Shown here piece by piece: positions 45,740-56,579 of a stretch of DNA of 64,000 nt. The number at the start of each line of letters is the position of its first letter. The first letter of the stretch is position 1. The notes under the pieces are model-generated. The model was not told the origin of the DNA. It saw only the letters and a list, made by a program, of their open reading frames with translations, and searched no databases. The position numbers and the translations under genes are program-made. This DNA comes from Poa pratensis (lineage: Eukaryota; Streptophyta; Magnoliopsida; Poales; Poaceae). The stretch lies in assembly GCA_947311845.1 (NCBI GenBank), contig CAMZMU010000041.1, positions 109,102,009 through 109,166,008 of the forward strand. The letters run 5' to 3'.

Positions 45740-47992
45740 TCCATGAAGTATTAGAGGTTATCATTACATCCGGGCATCCACACAGGTTTTTATTTTACAT
45801 CTTTTTTGCTGAACATAAGTTGCGAGGGAAACGTCCACATTCTCCATCAACAGTTAATTCTTGGAACTCCAGGTCTCCATCCGCACGCCGCGTTGAAACT
45901 TCATTTGCCACCCACTCGAGAAGTCTAGTTCCCCAGATCATTTCCTTTTTGCTTTCCTGTTTTGGCAGCAGAATCGCCCATAACTTAACCCAGTGCACAA
46001 TCATATGAATGAGACTTAAAGGACCAGACAATTTTTTATTATCAAAGCAAGCTGCGTTCCTGTCATTCCAGATAGTTAAGAAAACCGTTGCTACCCCAAC
46101 CATTGTCATTTTCTTTTCTCATTGTTGAATCCACCTCGCCATGGGCCAAACAAATCACGAATTGAGGTCGGGTTCTATCAAAATTAAAAGTGCAGCTCAG
46201 GATGCTCCACACTAGCCTGGCCACATTGCAGGAGATGAACAAATGTTGAACTCTCTCCTTGCCCCCACAGAAATAGCGGGAATTGGTCCCATCCATCCCT
46301 CTTCTTGCAAATTGTAGCCATAAGAAAATCTTAATGTTCTGAGGTACTCTAATCTTCCACATGAATTTATGTGGATAGCAAGGGAAATCTGAAATCAGCT
46401 TCCTGTATAATGATTTAAAAGAAACAATTCCATTTTTTGTTAGTGTCCAAATCACCTAATCATATCCAGGTAAAAAGATAAAATTGTCGCATGTCCTTTT
46501 AATACAATCCCACAACTGCAAATTATCTCCCCATAACATTCTCCTAAAGGTGACTGATTCCCAGCTTTTCTCCAGAACCTCAGCTACCCTAAAGTTTTTA
46601 TTACGACAAATATTGTACAATCTGGGATAACTTATTTTTAAGATCTGTCATTTACCTACCAATCCTACCAAAATCTGTTGTTTTCCTTTACTAACCTTTT
46701 TTTCTACATAAATTATATAAAATGTTCTTAACCTCCAAAACCCCGGACCAAAATTGGGAATCACAGTCTATGTCTAACAGCAGAGATGCAATTGTTCTTT
46801 ACATTTTTTTTCGAATTAAAATTTGCCACAAACTGGATTCTGTCGCCAACTTCCAAGTCCACTTGGCAAGGAGAGCCTGGTTCATTATTTCAATATTCAG
46901 TATACCCAGCCCCCCTTATGTTTTGGTTGACAAACAATCGTCCTATTCACCAAGTAGTATGTTTTCTTATCTTTATCTTCAGCCTGCAAACCAGCTTGGC
47001 CCGGTATAAATCAAGGTTTTTCCTTATTTTAACATGCATTTTATAAAATGACAACATATATAAACACATATTAGTCAAACATGTTTGAATCTGAGTAGTC
47101 TCCCAGCAGTATTCAATAATCTCCCCTGCCAGCCTGCACATCGCTAGCAACTATATGCTTCCCAAGGATTTCAATCCCTATTTCTATTTCTAATTTTATG
47201 AACTGGTATGCCTAAATACTTCATAGACAAGGATCCATTCTGACAAGTGAAAATTCTTTGATGTTGTTCCTTCTTCGCATCAGCCTCTACAAAAAGGAAA
47301 AGTTCACTTTCGTGGAAATTTATTTTAAACCCCGACATCTGCTCAAAGGCACATAAAATAAAATTCATATTTCTTGCGCTCTAGAGATCATCTGGCAAAA
47401 TGAAAATGGTGTCGGCCGCATATTGTAACATACTTATTCCCCCATCAATATCATCATGTAACAGCCCTTTGACTAATCCATTTGTTTTGGCATTTTCCAT
47501 AATAGAGTTATGATGCCTAAGGCCTTTATGAGTAACAAATTATTTGCCAATTGTTTCATTTACGGTAACAACAACGTGTCCTCTCCTCATGATTTTCATA
47601 ATCTAGTCTATCCAAGAATCAGGAAATCCTTTCAAATGCAACATTTGCATACAAAATGTCATTTTATTTTATCATATGCTTTTTTGAAGTCAACCTTGAA
47701 GAGTAGATCGTTCTGTTTTTTTTCCAAGTGAACACTATTTAGGACCTCATGAAGTATTAAAACCCCTTCCATAATAAATCTACCTTTTATAAGGTTGTTT
47801 GTATGGGGGAAATTATTTTCTTCATTATTTTTTCCAATCTTTTCATAAGGATTTTTGTAACAATTTTAAAGCTCATATTTAATAGGAAAACTGGCCTACA
47901 CTAATGAATTTATTTTGCATTTTCACTCTTACGAACCAGAGTTATGATGCCATAATTCAGCCTTGCTATGTTAAGTTGTCTACTATGAAAAT
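45740..47992 (-). mobile_element. LINE C: degenerate LINE, 3' part
   Basis: Minus-strand blocks: ARLNYGIITLVRK near 47,940, YAADTIFIL (RT box, altered) near 47,420, MSGFKINFHESELFLFVEAD and LSMKYLGIPVHKI near 47,260. Then follow zf-RVT pieces (FMWKIRVPQNIKIFLWLQFA, ERVQHLFISCNVARLVW) and the tail TIWNDRNAACFDNKKLSGPL, ending in a stop near 45,797. Many breaks. The RT is interrupted at 47,992 by the TG...CA element and resumes at 62,946. The exact 3' tip is uncertain. Confidence 0.8.
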
Positions 47993-48964
47993 TGAAAGGA
48001 CAAGGATGTCGCCTAGAGGGGGGGGGGGGGGTGAATAGGCGTTTAAAACTTTTCCGGTTTAGGCTTGATAAATGCGGAATAAAACTAGGTGTTTAAATTA
48101 TCAAGCACACAACCTAAATAAACTAGGTTCACCTATGTGCACCAGCAACTTATGCTAAGCAAGACAAGTAACAAGGTGATAGCAAGATATAATACTTCAA
48201 GCTCGAAGGCTATCACAATGTAAAGTGCATAAGTAAATAGCTCAGGTATAGAAATAACCGAGGCACGCGAAGACGACGATGTATTCCCGAGTTCCTCCTT
48301 TTTAGGGGAGTACGTCTCGTTGGAGGGGTGTGAGTATCAAACTCAAGATGCCACAAAAGGCCTCACCCTATTCTCCGATGAACCTCGCACAAAAGCTCGG
48401 TTCACCTTCCACTATTGATTTCCTTTTGGGCGGAAATCGAGTCCCTTACAACAATCTTGAGGCACAACCCACAAAAGGATTGGGAGCTCCCAAGTGAACC
48501 ACAAAAGGTCCCAACTAGCCACAAAAGGCCTTGACCACAAAAGGTCACAAGAACACCGTCTAGGGTCCAACAACCCAAGAGTAATAAGCTCACAAACTTC
48601 ACTTCCATGAATCCTCGTGGAGAGAGCAAACCGATGCACACAAGCAAAGGCAAGAACACAAGTGCTCAAATCCTTCACTCTCAAATCCCACCACAAGCAA
48701 CTAATGCTTATGGGGGAGAAGAGAGGAAGAACAAAGAGGAGATGCACCAAGAACTCCAAGATCAAGATCTACTAGGTTTCCCTCACTTAGAGGAGAGATG
48801 GAATGGATGGATATGTAGATCTAGATCTCCTCTCAATTTCCCTCAAAGATATGTAAGAACCATGGGAGGGAATGAGAAGAAGGCAAGCTTTTCAAAGGTT
48901 CAACAATGGAGGAGAGAGGGGAGAAAACTTGCTCAAGAGCTGTGAAAACCGTTGGGGAAGAAGG

Positions 48965-51900
48965 TGTCACACCCCCATTTTTAATCCCCCGTTTTTATTT
49001 TTAGCCTTTTGTAGAATATAAGTGAGACTCCAAATTATGAACCTATGTGTGAACCCACTTGTGCTTGTACTCTTGATCATCTATGTGTGGTATGTTAGTG
49101 CTTGTGGTTTGAGGAAAATAAATTTTTAGAATTTTCTAATTAGGTTTTTCTTCTCTGAAATCTGTTAAAACTTGCTGTTTTGGACCTGTTATTTTATGTG
49201 GCAAAAATGTGCTTTTATGGGATCTTTGAGTTGGAGATGATCTATGGTGTATGTACTTCAACTCCATGTCCTTGGATCACCCTTTTGACTTTTGGAACCC
49301 TTAGTTGCATGCATGTTTTTGTGGCTACAGAATAAAACAGAAAAAAAAAAACTGGAAACAGAAAACAGATATAAAAACAGAGAGTAGCCCACTGTTCAGC
49401 ATGTTTCCCTAGCCTTTAGCATTTTTCAAAAATGGTTCAAAAATATTTCCTGGAAGTATTCAACTTGGTGATCATTTACCAGTTGAAAGTTTTCCAAATG
49501 GATTTTATTCGCTAGGTGAAACAGGCACGAACTTTTGCTATGCCTTAGCAGTTCCAACACTTAGCCGTTTTTCAAATTTCTGAATTTTACAGAAAACTGT
49601 TCGGGGTGATTTTTGGGAGCACGTTTTCGTGCTGTTTTTGGGTAAACCAGGGAGGGAAACTTTGTCCACTCTACTCCCCTATGTCCCCACTCTCTAGCCC
49701 TGTCATTGGATGGATTTTGGAAGTCAACTTGAGAGAGAGAAGGAAGAGTGAAGAGTGAGACAAGGAAGAAGAGGAGAAGTTGACTTATTTTTCCCACACA
49801 CCACCTTGTCTCCACTCCTCCACGCCACCGTGCCCCCTCCCTCATTCCACACTCCAGCACGCCACAACTCTGCCCCCACCTCTCTCTCACTCATGCACCT
49901 CCTTCCCCGTGCACCTCCCCACTCGAGCTTGTGCTCCAAGTCCACCAGGGACCGGCCACCTCTTGGATATAAGGCCACATGCCCTCTCCCACGACCAAAC
50001 CTTGCCCATTAGCATCCCAGCAACTCACCTCTCCCCCCACCAAAGCACAGAGCCCCTCTAGCTCTCTGTCAGCGAGGAACTCCGAGTTCTCCGGCCCAAA
50101 CTGCGAGCTTGCCAAGGAAATAGCCGTCGTCTCAGTCCACCTCTGATCTCCATTCTTGCACCCACGTTTTCCTCTCACCAAGATCTATATCAAGGGCACC
50201 TCTGTATGTTTTTAGGTACCCCGGAGCTGCCGCCGCTGTACCATGCCCGTCACGGACGACCTCGGTGCTGCCATCGACCTAGAGCATGTCGGAGAGTTCT
50301 GAGGCCATCACCAACCTCCCCTAGCACTCTGCACTTCTCCTGCACCATCCCCATCGCCCCCACCAGCCCCACGGTGAGAAATCCAGCCGCCGAGGCCTCC
50401 ATTTCTGTTTCCTGTGCGTTCCTGCGTCGTGAGGTTGAAGAGGCACCTGGGCCGTTGATCTCTTGATCAGTGGTTGCATGCAGGCTGCATGCACTGCTCT
50501 CTTTAAATTGCTTGGTTTCGGATTTCTTCACTGGACCCTCACTAAAATTAGTGTATCTTGCGTTTTATAAGTCCAAATAATATGAACCAAAATTCTGTGG
50601 AAAGGTTATGAAAATACTAAGCCGTTGGCGTTGGCCTCACCCAAAAATATTTAACGGGCTAAGAGCAGTTAATCTTTTCCCACAGCAACTTTTCTGGACC
50701 ATAGGATTTTTAGCGCTTGTTTTAAAAGGCCAACTGAGTTGAGTCCAATTGTGTTGTCTTATGTATGCTTAGGAGTATCTGTACCTAGGTTTTCATGATT
50801 TTAGGAGTTACAAAATGGGCTGGGTGATGTTTTAGTCTTTTTCCTTTTCTGTTTATTTTTTTTTCCTCAGATCTGTTTCTGACCCTCCATTTTAAATCTG
50901 TTTAAAATACTTATATCTAGATTTTGTGCAAACCAAAAATCACAGTGGTAAATCAATGAGTCTAGAACCATGTCCAACTTGCAGATCACAAAAATATTAA
51001 TTTGTGTATCCATGAAAAATGTTTTGTTGCCACTGGTCAGAAACACCACTTTGTAAATAACTTGTGTTTTACAGATCCAAAATTTGCAAACTCAACTGTT
51101 TTCGAAAGCCCTAAGTGATACCTAGCAGTAGCACTTGGCCTTGCTTGCAAAAGATCAACCCAATTAAAATGGCATGTGTTTTTGTAAATGTCCAGTGAGC
51201 TCTTCTAGGATTTTTGTAATTTATTTGGTGATAATTTTTGATGTGAATCCAATTTTGTTTGCTTGTATATGTTTAGGAGTACCTAATCCTAGCTTGGTGT
51301 GATTTATTGAGCTGTAGATTAAATTTGGTGTGCAAAACTAGTTTTGATGCTTTTCTGATATTAATTGTTTTTAGTTTTATTTAGTTTTATAAATTGTGTT
51401 AGTGTTCTTTTTGTGATTTCTAGCATGTGTAGGTTTGATACTCTCTGATATGAGTGTGTTACTTCTTATAAATAGCATGTTAGAAAATTTTTGGTGTTGC
51501 TTGTGGTTGTTAAGGAGTAATATCACTAGAATGCTTATTTCCTAGATTTTTCCTAGTTTTTAGAATTTGTTTGAGGATGAAATCATTTGTGTGGCATGAT
51601 TTTAGAGATTGTTGTTTGAATATCAGTAGCAAGTCATGTTGCTACTGGTTGGTTAACATGTCACCATTGTTTGGACATTACTTAGCCTTTAGCCAAGCAT
51701 GAATAGCTAGAATGGTATTTAAGAATATTTGTGACTCACTAGCATGGATAGTTTTTTTTATCTAGTTTGTGTTTAGGTGATTTTTATAAGTAACCAGAGG
51801 CTAGTTGACCTCTTTATGCCTTGGTTTGATAGTGGAACACCCACTGATTCCATTGCATATTGGTTGAAGAATAGGTTTCTCAACCCCAGGCATAGTTTTA

Positions 51901-53761
51901 ATAGCCTTTTTTTTATCAACTATGTGTATCTAGTTGTTTTTCTCTTTTGAAAATTAGGAGATTGTTGTGTGATGATGTTTGCTTGCTGTATGTCCTTATG
52001 CTTGTGATGTTTGTCTTTGTTTGGTTCTGATTGGAGGTTTATCTTTCCTCTTTGCGACGTTAGATAACGACGAGGAAGAGGTAACAGTTGCGGGATTTAT
52101 TGGAGAAGGTCTGGATATCTTATATTGCCCAAGACCAGGGACAAACCAGGACCAAGGCAAGCCATCCCAATGCTTTCTATTATAATTATCATTATACGTC
52201 ATGCATGTTTTACTTCTGAAGTTTTACAAAATTTGGACAAACAAAACTATTTTTGATATGGATATTACTACTAGTGTTATTATATAAATTATTATATTGC
52301 CATTAGTCACAACTTGGTGTTGCCAAGCCATAGCCACCATATGGTATATTTACCACCACAAGATAGTAATCTTGAAGTCCCTAAGTGGACACCCTAACAA
52401 ATGTGTTTTGGAAAAACAAAGGTTTTACGGAAAACCCCGGGAAAGGTGGGACCTTGTCCACGGGAGAATGGTGAAGAAGATTGCTTTTGGAAGTGTTTTC
52501 GAAAACGACACATAGACTAGTCTTGTCCGGACAGCCCTACAGTACAACCACATTACTCAAAATGGGCACGGGCTTAATGGAAACTTGTTTGTGTTAGTGT
52601 GAGACTTTACCTCAATTGGCTAGAAGGGGTTAGAGTCCCCGGAACCGAATGTTGGATATGGGCATACAAAGTGTGGACTACGAGTGCCACCGGGAAGCAA
52701 CGGTGGGTCTCCTGTCATGGCGGTGTGATGTCTAGGGGCAACCGGATCGATACGGCTAGCTCACTCGGTGCCGGGGAGAACAAACCCACTGAAGAGGTAA
52801 TCGCATACTAGCATCGGCATAGTGGAAGTTATGATTGGTTACCTGATGTTCGCATACTGTCACGAACAGTCCGTGGTGATCACGGCAGGTGTACCGGATG
52901 GTGTGGTGAAAGTGTACAAACTCTGCAGAGTCAAAACTATTCGAATAGCCGCGTCCGCGGTCATGGACAGCTGAATGGCAATGTCGTCTAGCATTGTGTC
53001 GATGTTTTCAAAATGAAGTTTTGGGAAAAGGAATTGTACCTGGGAGGTACTGGAAAGGTGAACTTTGTACCTGGGAGGTACGGATGATGGAAAACCGGAG
53101 GTTGTTTTACAAGAAGTTCTGCAAAGAAAATCTTTCTTCTCTTAAAACCTTCTTTGTCAAAATCTCTCGGGTATGCAATATCCACCAGAGAAACTATAAT
53201 ATTTTGAAGTATCCTTTTTCAACAGAGATATAAAATTGTTAATCAACCATGATGAATTTTTCATCCATCATGGGTAGTGAACCCTAAGTACAGCCTACCT
53301 ATTCCACCATATAAGCATACTTGCATTTTATAAGCTTCATTCGGGATGTCTTGCGAGTAGGTAATTGTACTCATGGCTGTGTCCCTGGATATTCCAATGT
53401 CCAGATTCTCAACTAGAAGACCTACGTCGAGGATGAGGAGTATGCGGAAGATTGAGAGTTCGTCGACGTCTTTGCGAACTAGGCCGTCTTCCCAGTCAGC
53501 TGCCTGTAGGTAGTCAAGGCATGACTTGGGCTTTGCCACGTTTGTGTTTGCAGTTTTCCGCTGCTATATGTGTTTTCTGCCCTGCGTGGCGGTTGTTTAA
53601 GACTGGGTCATGTGACCAGATTTTGCGAAACGTGTATTCGTTATGTAATGAATGATGTATCTGCAATGCCAACTTAAGTATGTTGTTCACGACTGACTGA
53701 TCATGGGATCGTGAATGTATGCATACTGGAGGTCTCAGACTGCCGGTCTGGGGTCCCCACA
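48965..53761 (+). repeat. 5' LTR of the LARD-type element
   Basis: It starts TGTCACACCCCCATTTTTAA and ends CTGGGGTCCCCACA. It differs from the 3' LTR only at a few places that I can find, mainly homopolymer lengths (A-run near 49,341, T-run near 51,907) and one base near 52,327. Short ORFs found in both LTR copies are repeats of the same noncoding sequence. Confidence 0.95.
49967..49974 (+). promoter_or_regulatory. Candidate LTR TATA box
   Basis: ATATAAGG follows a GC-rich segment and precedes C-rich sequence, a plausible core promoter for the element's transcript. The same motif is at 57,581-57,588 in the 3' LTR. It is inferred from sequence only. Confidence 0.3.
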
Positions 53762-53765
53762 GAGT

Positions 53766-53778
53766 TGGTATCAGAGCC
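53766..53778 (+). other. Primer-binding site (initiator Met tRNA)
   Basis: TGGTATCAGAGCC, four bases after the 5' LTR, is complementary to the 3' end of plant initiator methionine tRNA. This is the standard minus-strand primer site of plant LTR retrotransposons. Confidence 0.95.
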
Positions 53779-54290
53779 ATCCTGACTATAGGAGACCTTA
53801 GTTAGCATGGACGCCAGATAGGAAAGAAAAATATTTTTGGTATCATTAAATTATCATCTAAAATATTTTCAGCTAAGGAAGCCTAAGTATAGCTTACTCT
53901 CCTCTCATCTTTTCAAATTATTCTAAACCTTACCCCTCTTAGTTAAAAGTTACCTAAAATTTTCTTCTGCTACCTTATCTCCATTCAAATTTGTATACCT
54001 GACGATGTTCCCAAGGCAAGATTTGAGATCAAGCAAGAGAGAAAGGATTGCCAGTTGATGTTCCCCTACGGAGAGCCCGATGGATTTGACCCATCTCCGC
54101 CTAACCGGCATGGCTAGGCGTCGGTCCGCCGTAAGGTGCAGTAGGACTTGTCCCCCTGCGTGAGAGAGACTCGCCGGGATCTTCCTTAAGAAGCGACCGA
54201 CACATCCCAGCCTATATGAGACCCGTTCTATCTGCCATTCATCCCCACCCTCGCCATTGAAGTAGAATCCCGCTGAGAAACCTTGCCCTC

Positions 54291-55073
54291 ATGGCTTGCT
54301 CCAGTTCCAAAGCCCCGAGTGAATCGCCAGCGCTGCCCACCTTCCTCCTAGAAACCATGGCCGATGGGCACCTCGGTTTTCCACTGGTCCTCAGGAGAGT
54401 CTGTGATCTTCTCGGTTGCCACATTCCCCCTCGTTATGTCGTGTTCAAAAGTTCAACCCCATTTCCTGGGGGTGATTTTCGAGCAGATGTATACCTCAGT
54501 CCATACCCCTCAGGCCCGAAGCAGCCCCAAGTGATCCACGGTAGGAACATGCCTACTCTGTATCAAACCATCCAGAAGGCCGCCTGGGAAGCCCTTGCTC
54601 GTCTCCGGCACTCAGAGCCGGTGGTGTCGCAAAGTCGAGCGTTCCGTTTTTTCCCAGCCAGGCCCCAGCCTGGTGCAGAGCTGATCCAGACCTCCACCGA
54701 CAAAGAAGTCGATCCCGCCATCATTAGCAGCGTCGCCTACGGAGCTGCAATGTCGGCACTCTGTGATTCCCTGCTGGAAGAACTCGTGACCACTCGGCGC
54801 ACCTTGATCCAAGTCAGTCTTCAGCTGAAGGAGTCAAGGAACCCTGCGTCAGGTACCAGCCTCCAGGCCATCCCAGCAGAAGCGGTGACCCCAGTCCACC
54901 AGTTCATCGAAGCACGAGGTGCAGTAGCCCGAGTTCAGCAGCAACCCCAAGAGCAAGGTGTAGTCCTCGAAGGTGTGCCTGTAGATCCCCACCCCGCGGA
55001 AGATGGAGAGGTGGACACCACTCTTCGTCTTGGCCGTACTCCACCATCTACCCAGGGCCCTCAAGCGGAGTAG
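54291..55073 (+). CDS. Unknown 260-aa ORF of the LARD-type element
   Basis: It is the only long sense frame in the interior, with ATG in a fair context (CCCTCATGGC) about 0.5 kb after the primer site. It lacks the CCHC knuckle, protease and RT motifs of gag-pol. Residues about 20-60 read FLLETMADGHLGFPLVLRRV, then CHIPPRYVVF. A strand-like FRADVYLS is followed, after a loop, by a helix IQKAAWEALARLR; this resembles the strand-then-helix end of double-stranded-RNA-binding folds, but only weakly. Residues about 160-185 form a further amphipathic helix (SLLEELVTTRRTLIQVSLQL). The C-terminus is Pro/Gln/Glu-rich and probably disordered. The frame is intact in a young element, so it may be functional. 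Function unknown; captured host sequence is an alternative. Confidence 0.6.
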   Translation: MACSSSKAPSESPALPTFLLETMADGHLGFPLVLRRVCDLLGCHIPPRYVVFKSSTPFPGGDFRADVYLSPYPSGPKQPQVIHGRNMPTLYQTIQKAAWEALARLRHSEPVVSQSRAFRFFPARPQPGAELIQTSTDKEVDPAIISSVAYGAAMSALCDSLLEELVTTRRTLIQVSLQLKESRNPASGTSLQAIPAEAVTPVHQFIEARGAVARVQQQPQEQGVVLEGVPVDPHPAEDGEVDTTLRLGRTPPSTQGPQAE

Positions 55074-55633
55074 ATCCCGTGCTTTGTTAGCTTGATCTGC
55101 GCTCGTGGGTTAGTAGAAGCGGCACGTTGTTTGCTTGTTTGTTGTTGGTGTTGTGTTTGTTGTTGTAAGCTGTTGGGTTGATGTCGAATCAGCCTCTGTT
55201 AAAATTTGGTGCTTTGATCCTCTTGTTATTGGTGTTGATTTGGAAACAAGTCTTAAGGTGTGTTGTCTGTTCTTTGTTATTTGTGTTGTTTGTGGAAAAC
55301 TCGTGTGTAGATTGATTCCCCTTTTGGGATCAACCATGTGCCTCACGCACAGCTAAATTCTGGCGAGATATTTTCTCAGTAGCCCGTTTCCCTCTCTGAA
55401 ACGCTCGTACCTCTACAAATCTGTGAATGCTGCAAGACCAGAGTTAGGGTAGCCAAGAAGGATTCAACGATACAAATCTTGCTCCAGCTCGTCAGCGAAG
55501 GCAAGATTGATACAACCCGGAGGTCACTACAGAAGAGAAACTTCAGGAAACAAAGGATACAAACTCGGCCCTAACGAAGAACACTGCAACAACCCAGTAC
55601 ATATGCAAAACACTCCAGAAAATTCCTACTCGC

Positions 55634-56032
55634 TCACACGCTCCACGGCACTGCCTGAAGACGAGCCTGCTTCACCCGAAGCAGTGTCACGAGCCCCACG
55701 ACGACGACGGACAGCTCGAGCAGCCTGCTCACCTCCAGCCGGAAGAACAGCCACCTCAGCCACCGGCGGTGCAGCTTGCACCTCCACTGCAGCTTGCCCT
55801 CTTCTGCAACAAGCCCCTCCGGCGCAGCTAGCTCTACTGCCGCAGCATCTCCACCAGCGTCAGACCACCACCTGCATAAGCTAAGGATCAAAATGACCAA
55901 CGCCGCATACAGCAGAGCGGTCACCACCGACAACGAGATCCCGAAGAACACGACGATGAGGACATGCTCAATGAAGCCCGCTCTCTCCAGCATCTCGTAG
56001 TAGGCTCTGAAGAAGGCGTGAATGAAGCTCAT
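55634..56032 (-). CDS. Antisense 132-aa membrane-segment ORF of the LARD-type element
   Basis: An intact minus-strand frame, opposite to the element's own transcription, starts at an ATG in good context (CCACCATGAG). Residues about 24-53 are strongly hydrophobic (VLIVVFFGISLSVVTALLYA and on), a clear membrane-spanning segment. A cysteine/arginine boundary follows, then a polar part, and a second hydrophobic patch lies near residues 108-118 (LLELSVVVVGLVTLL). A TATA motif lies 39 nt upstream. Antisense ORFs between the coding part and the polypurine tract are known in the Grande/Retand lineage of plant Gypsy elements; this could be a relative or a separate case. Function unknown. Confidence 0.5.
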   Translation of the reverse strand: MSFIHAFFRAYYEMLERAGFIEHVLIVVFFGISLSVVTALLYAALVILILSLCRWWSDAGGDAAAVELAAPEGLVAEEGKLQWRCKLHRRWLRWLFFRLEVSRLLELSVVVVGLVTLLRVKQARLQAVPWSV

Positions 56033-56070
56033 GGTGGATGTGAGGAGTAGAATAGCCTAGGAGGTTTCCG

Positions 56071-56078
56071 ATTTATAG
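56071..56078 (-). promoter_or_regulatory. TATA box for the antisense ORF
   Basis: On the minus strand CTATAAAT is set in GGGCTATAAATCGG, 39 nt before the ATG at 56,032. A start site about 30 nt downstream of the TATA would leave a leader of roughly 10 nt (CACATCCACC). The position is what a compact plant promoter would show. Confidence 0.45.
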
Positions 56079-56565
56079 CCCAAGCTCGAGTGCCGCCCCT
56101 CGTCACCGTCTTGCGCGGGAAAGTGAAGAAATCACGAGCAGTGCTCGCCCTTTTGCGCGAAATCATCGAATCTTTGATCCCCAAAGCCGTGCTGGCCGCT
56201 GCATCGCAGCACGCGCATCAGTACCACCACCGATGAGTGCTCCGCGCACTGAAACCAGGCCATGTGAGGAAGGAGAGAAAGCGAGAAAGAAGAAGAGAAG
56301 AAAGAGAGGCGAGACTGTCAGGTGGACCCGGTCCCACTTGTCAGTGAGTGTGCAGCTAACCCCCGTGTTCTTCTCAACCGTACCCCTCGTTTTCCCTAAA
56401 TCCTTTACAAATATAATTTTGGACAAACCAATCTCACTGTGTCTGTGAGCCAATTATTGGTGGCACAAATATTTTAGTACGAAGAAATTTTTTGTATCTC
56501 TAAATCCCATACCCTCGAATTCCCTAGTACCCCACCCGCGAATCTCGGGGACGAGATTCATTTTT

Positions 56566-56577
56566 AAGGGGGGAAGA
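56566..56577 (+). other. Polypurine tract
   Basis: AAGGGGGGAAGA lies just before the 3' LTR, separated from its TG by two bases. This is the expected plus-strand priming site. Confidence 0.85.
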
Positions 56578-56579
56578 TC

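Noticed and set aside
49561..50531. Set of ORFs of 84-109 codons in the LTR, repeated at 57,175-58,145
   Set aside because: They occur identically in both LTRs, in several frames and both strands, in C-rich sequence; best seen as noncoding LTR.
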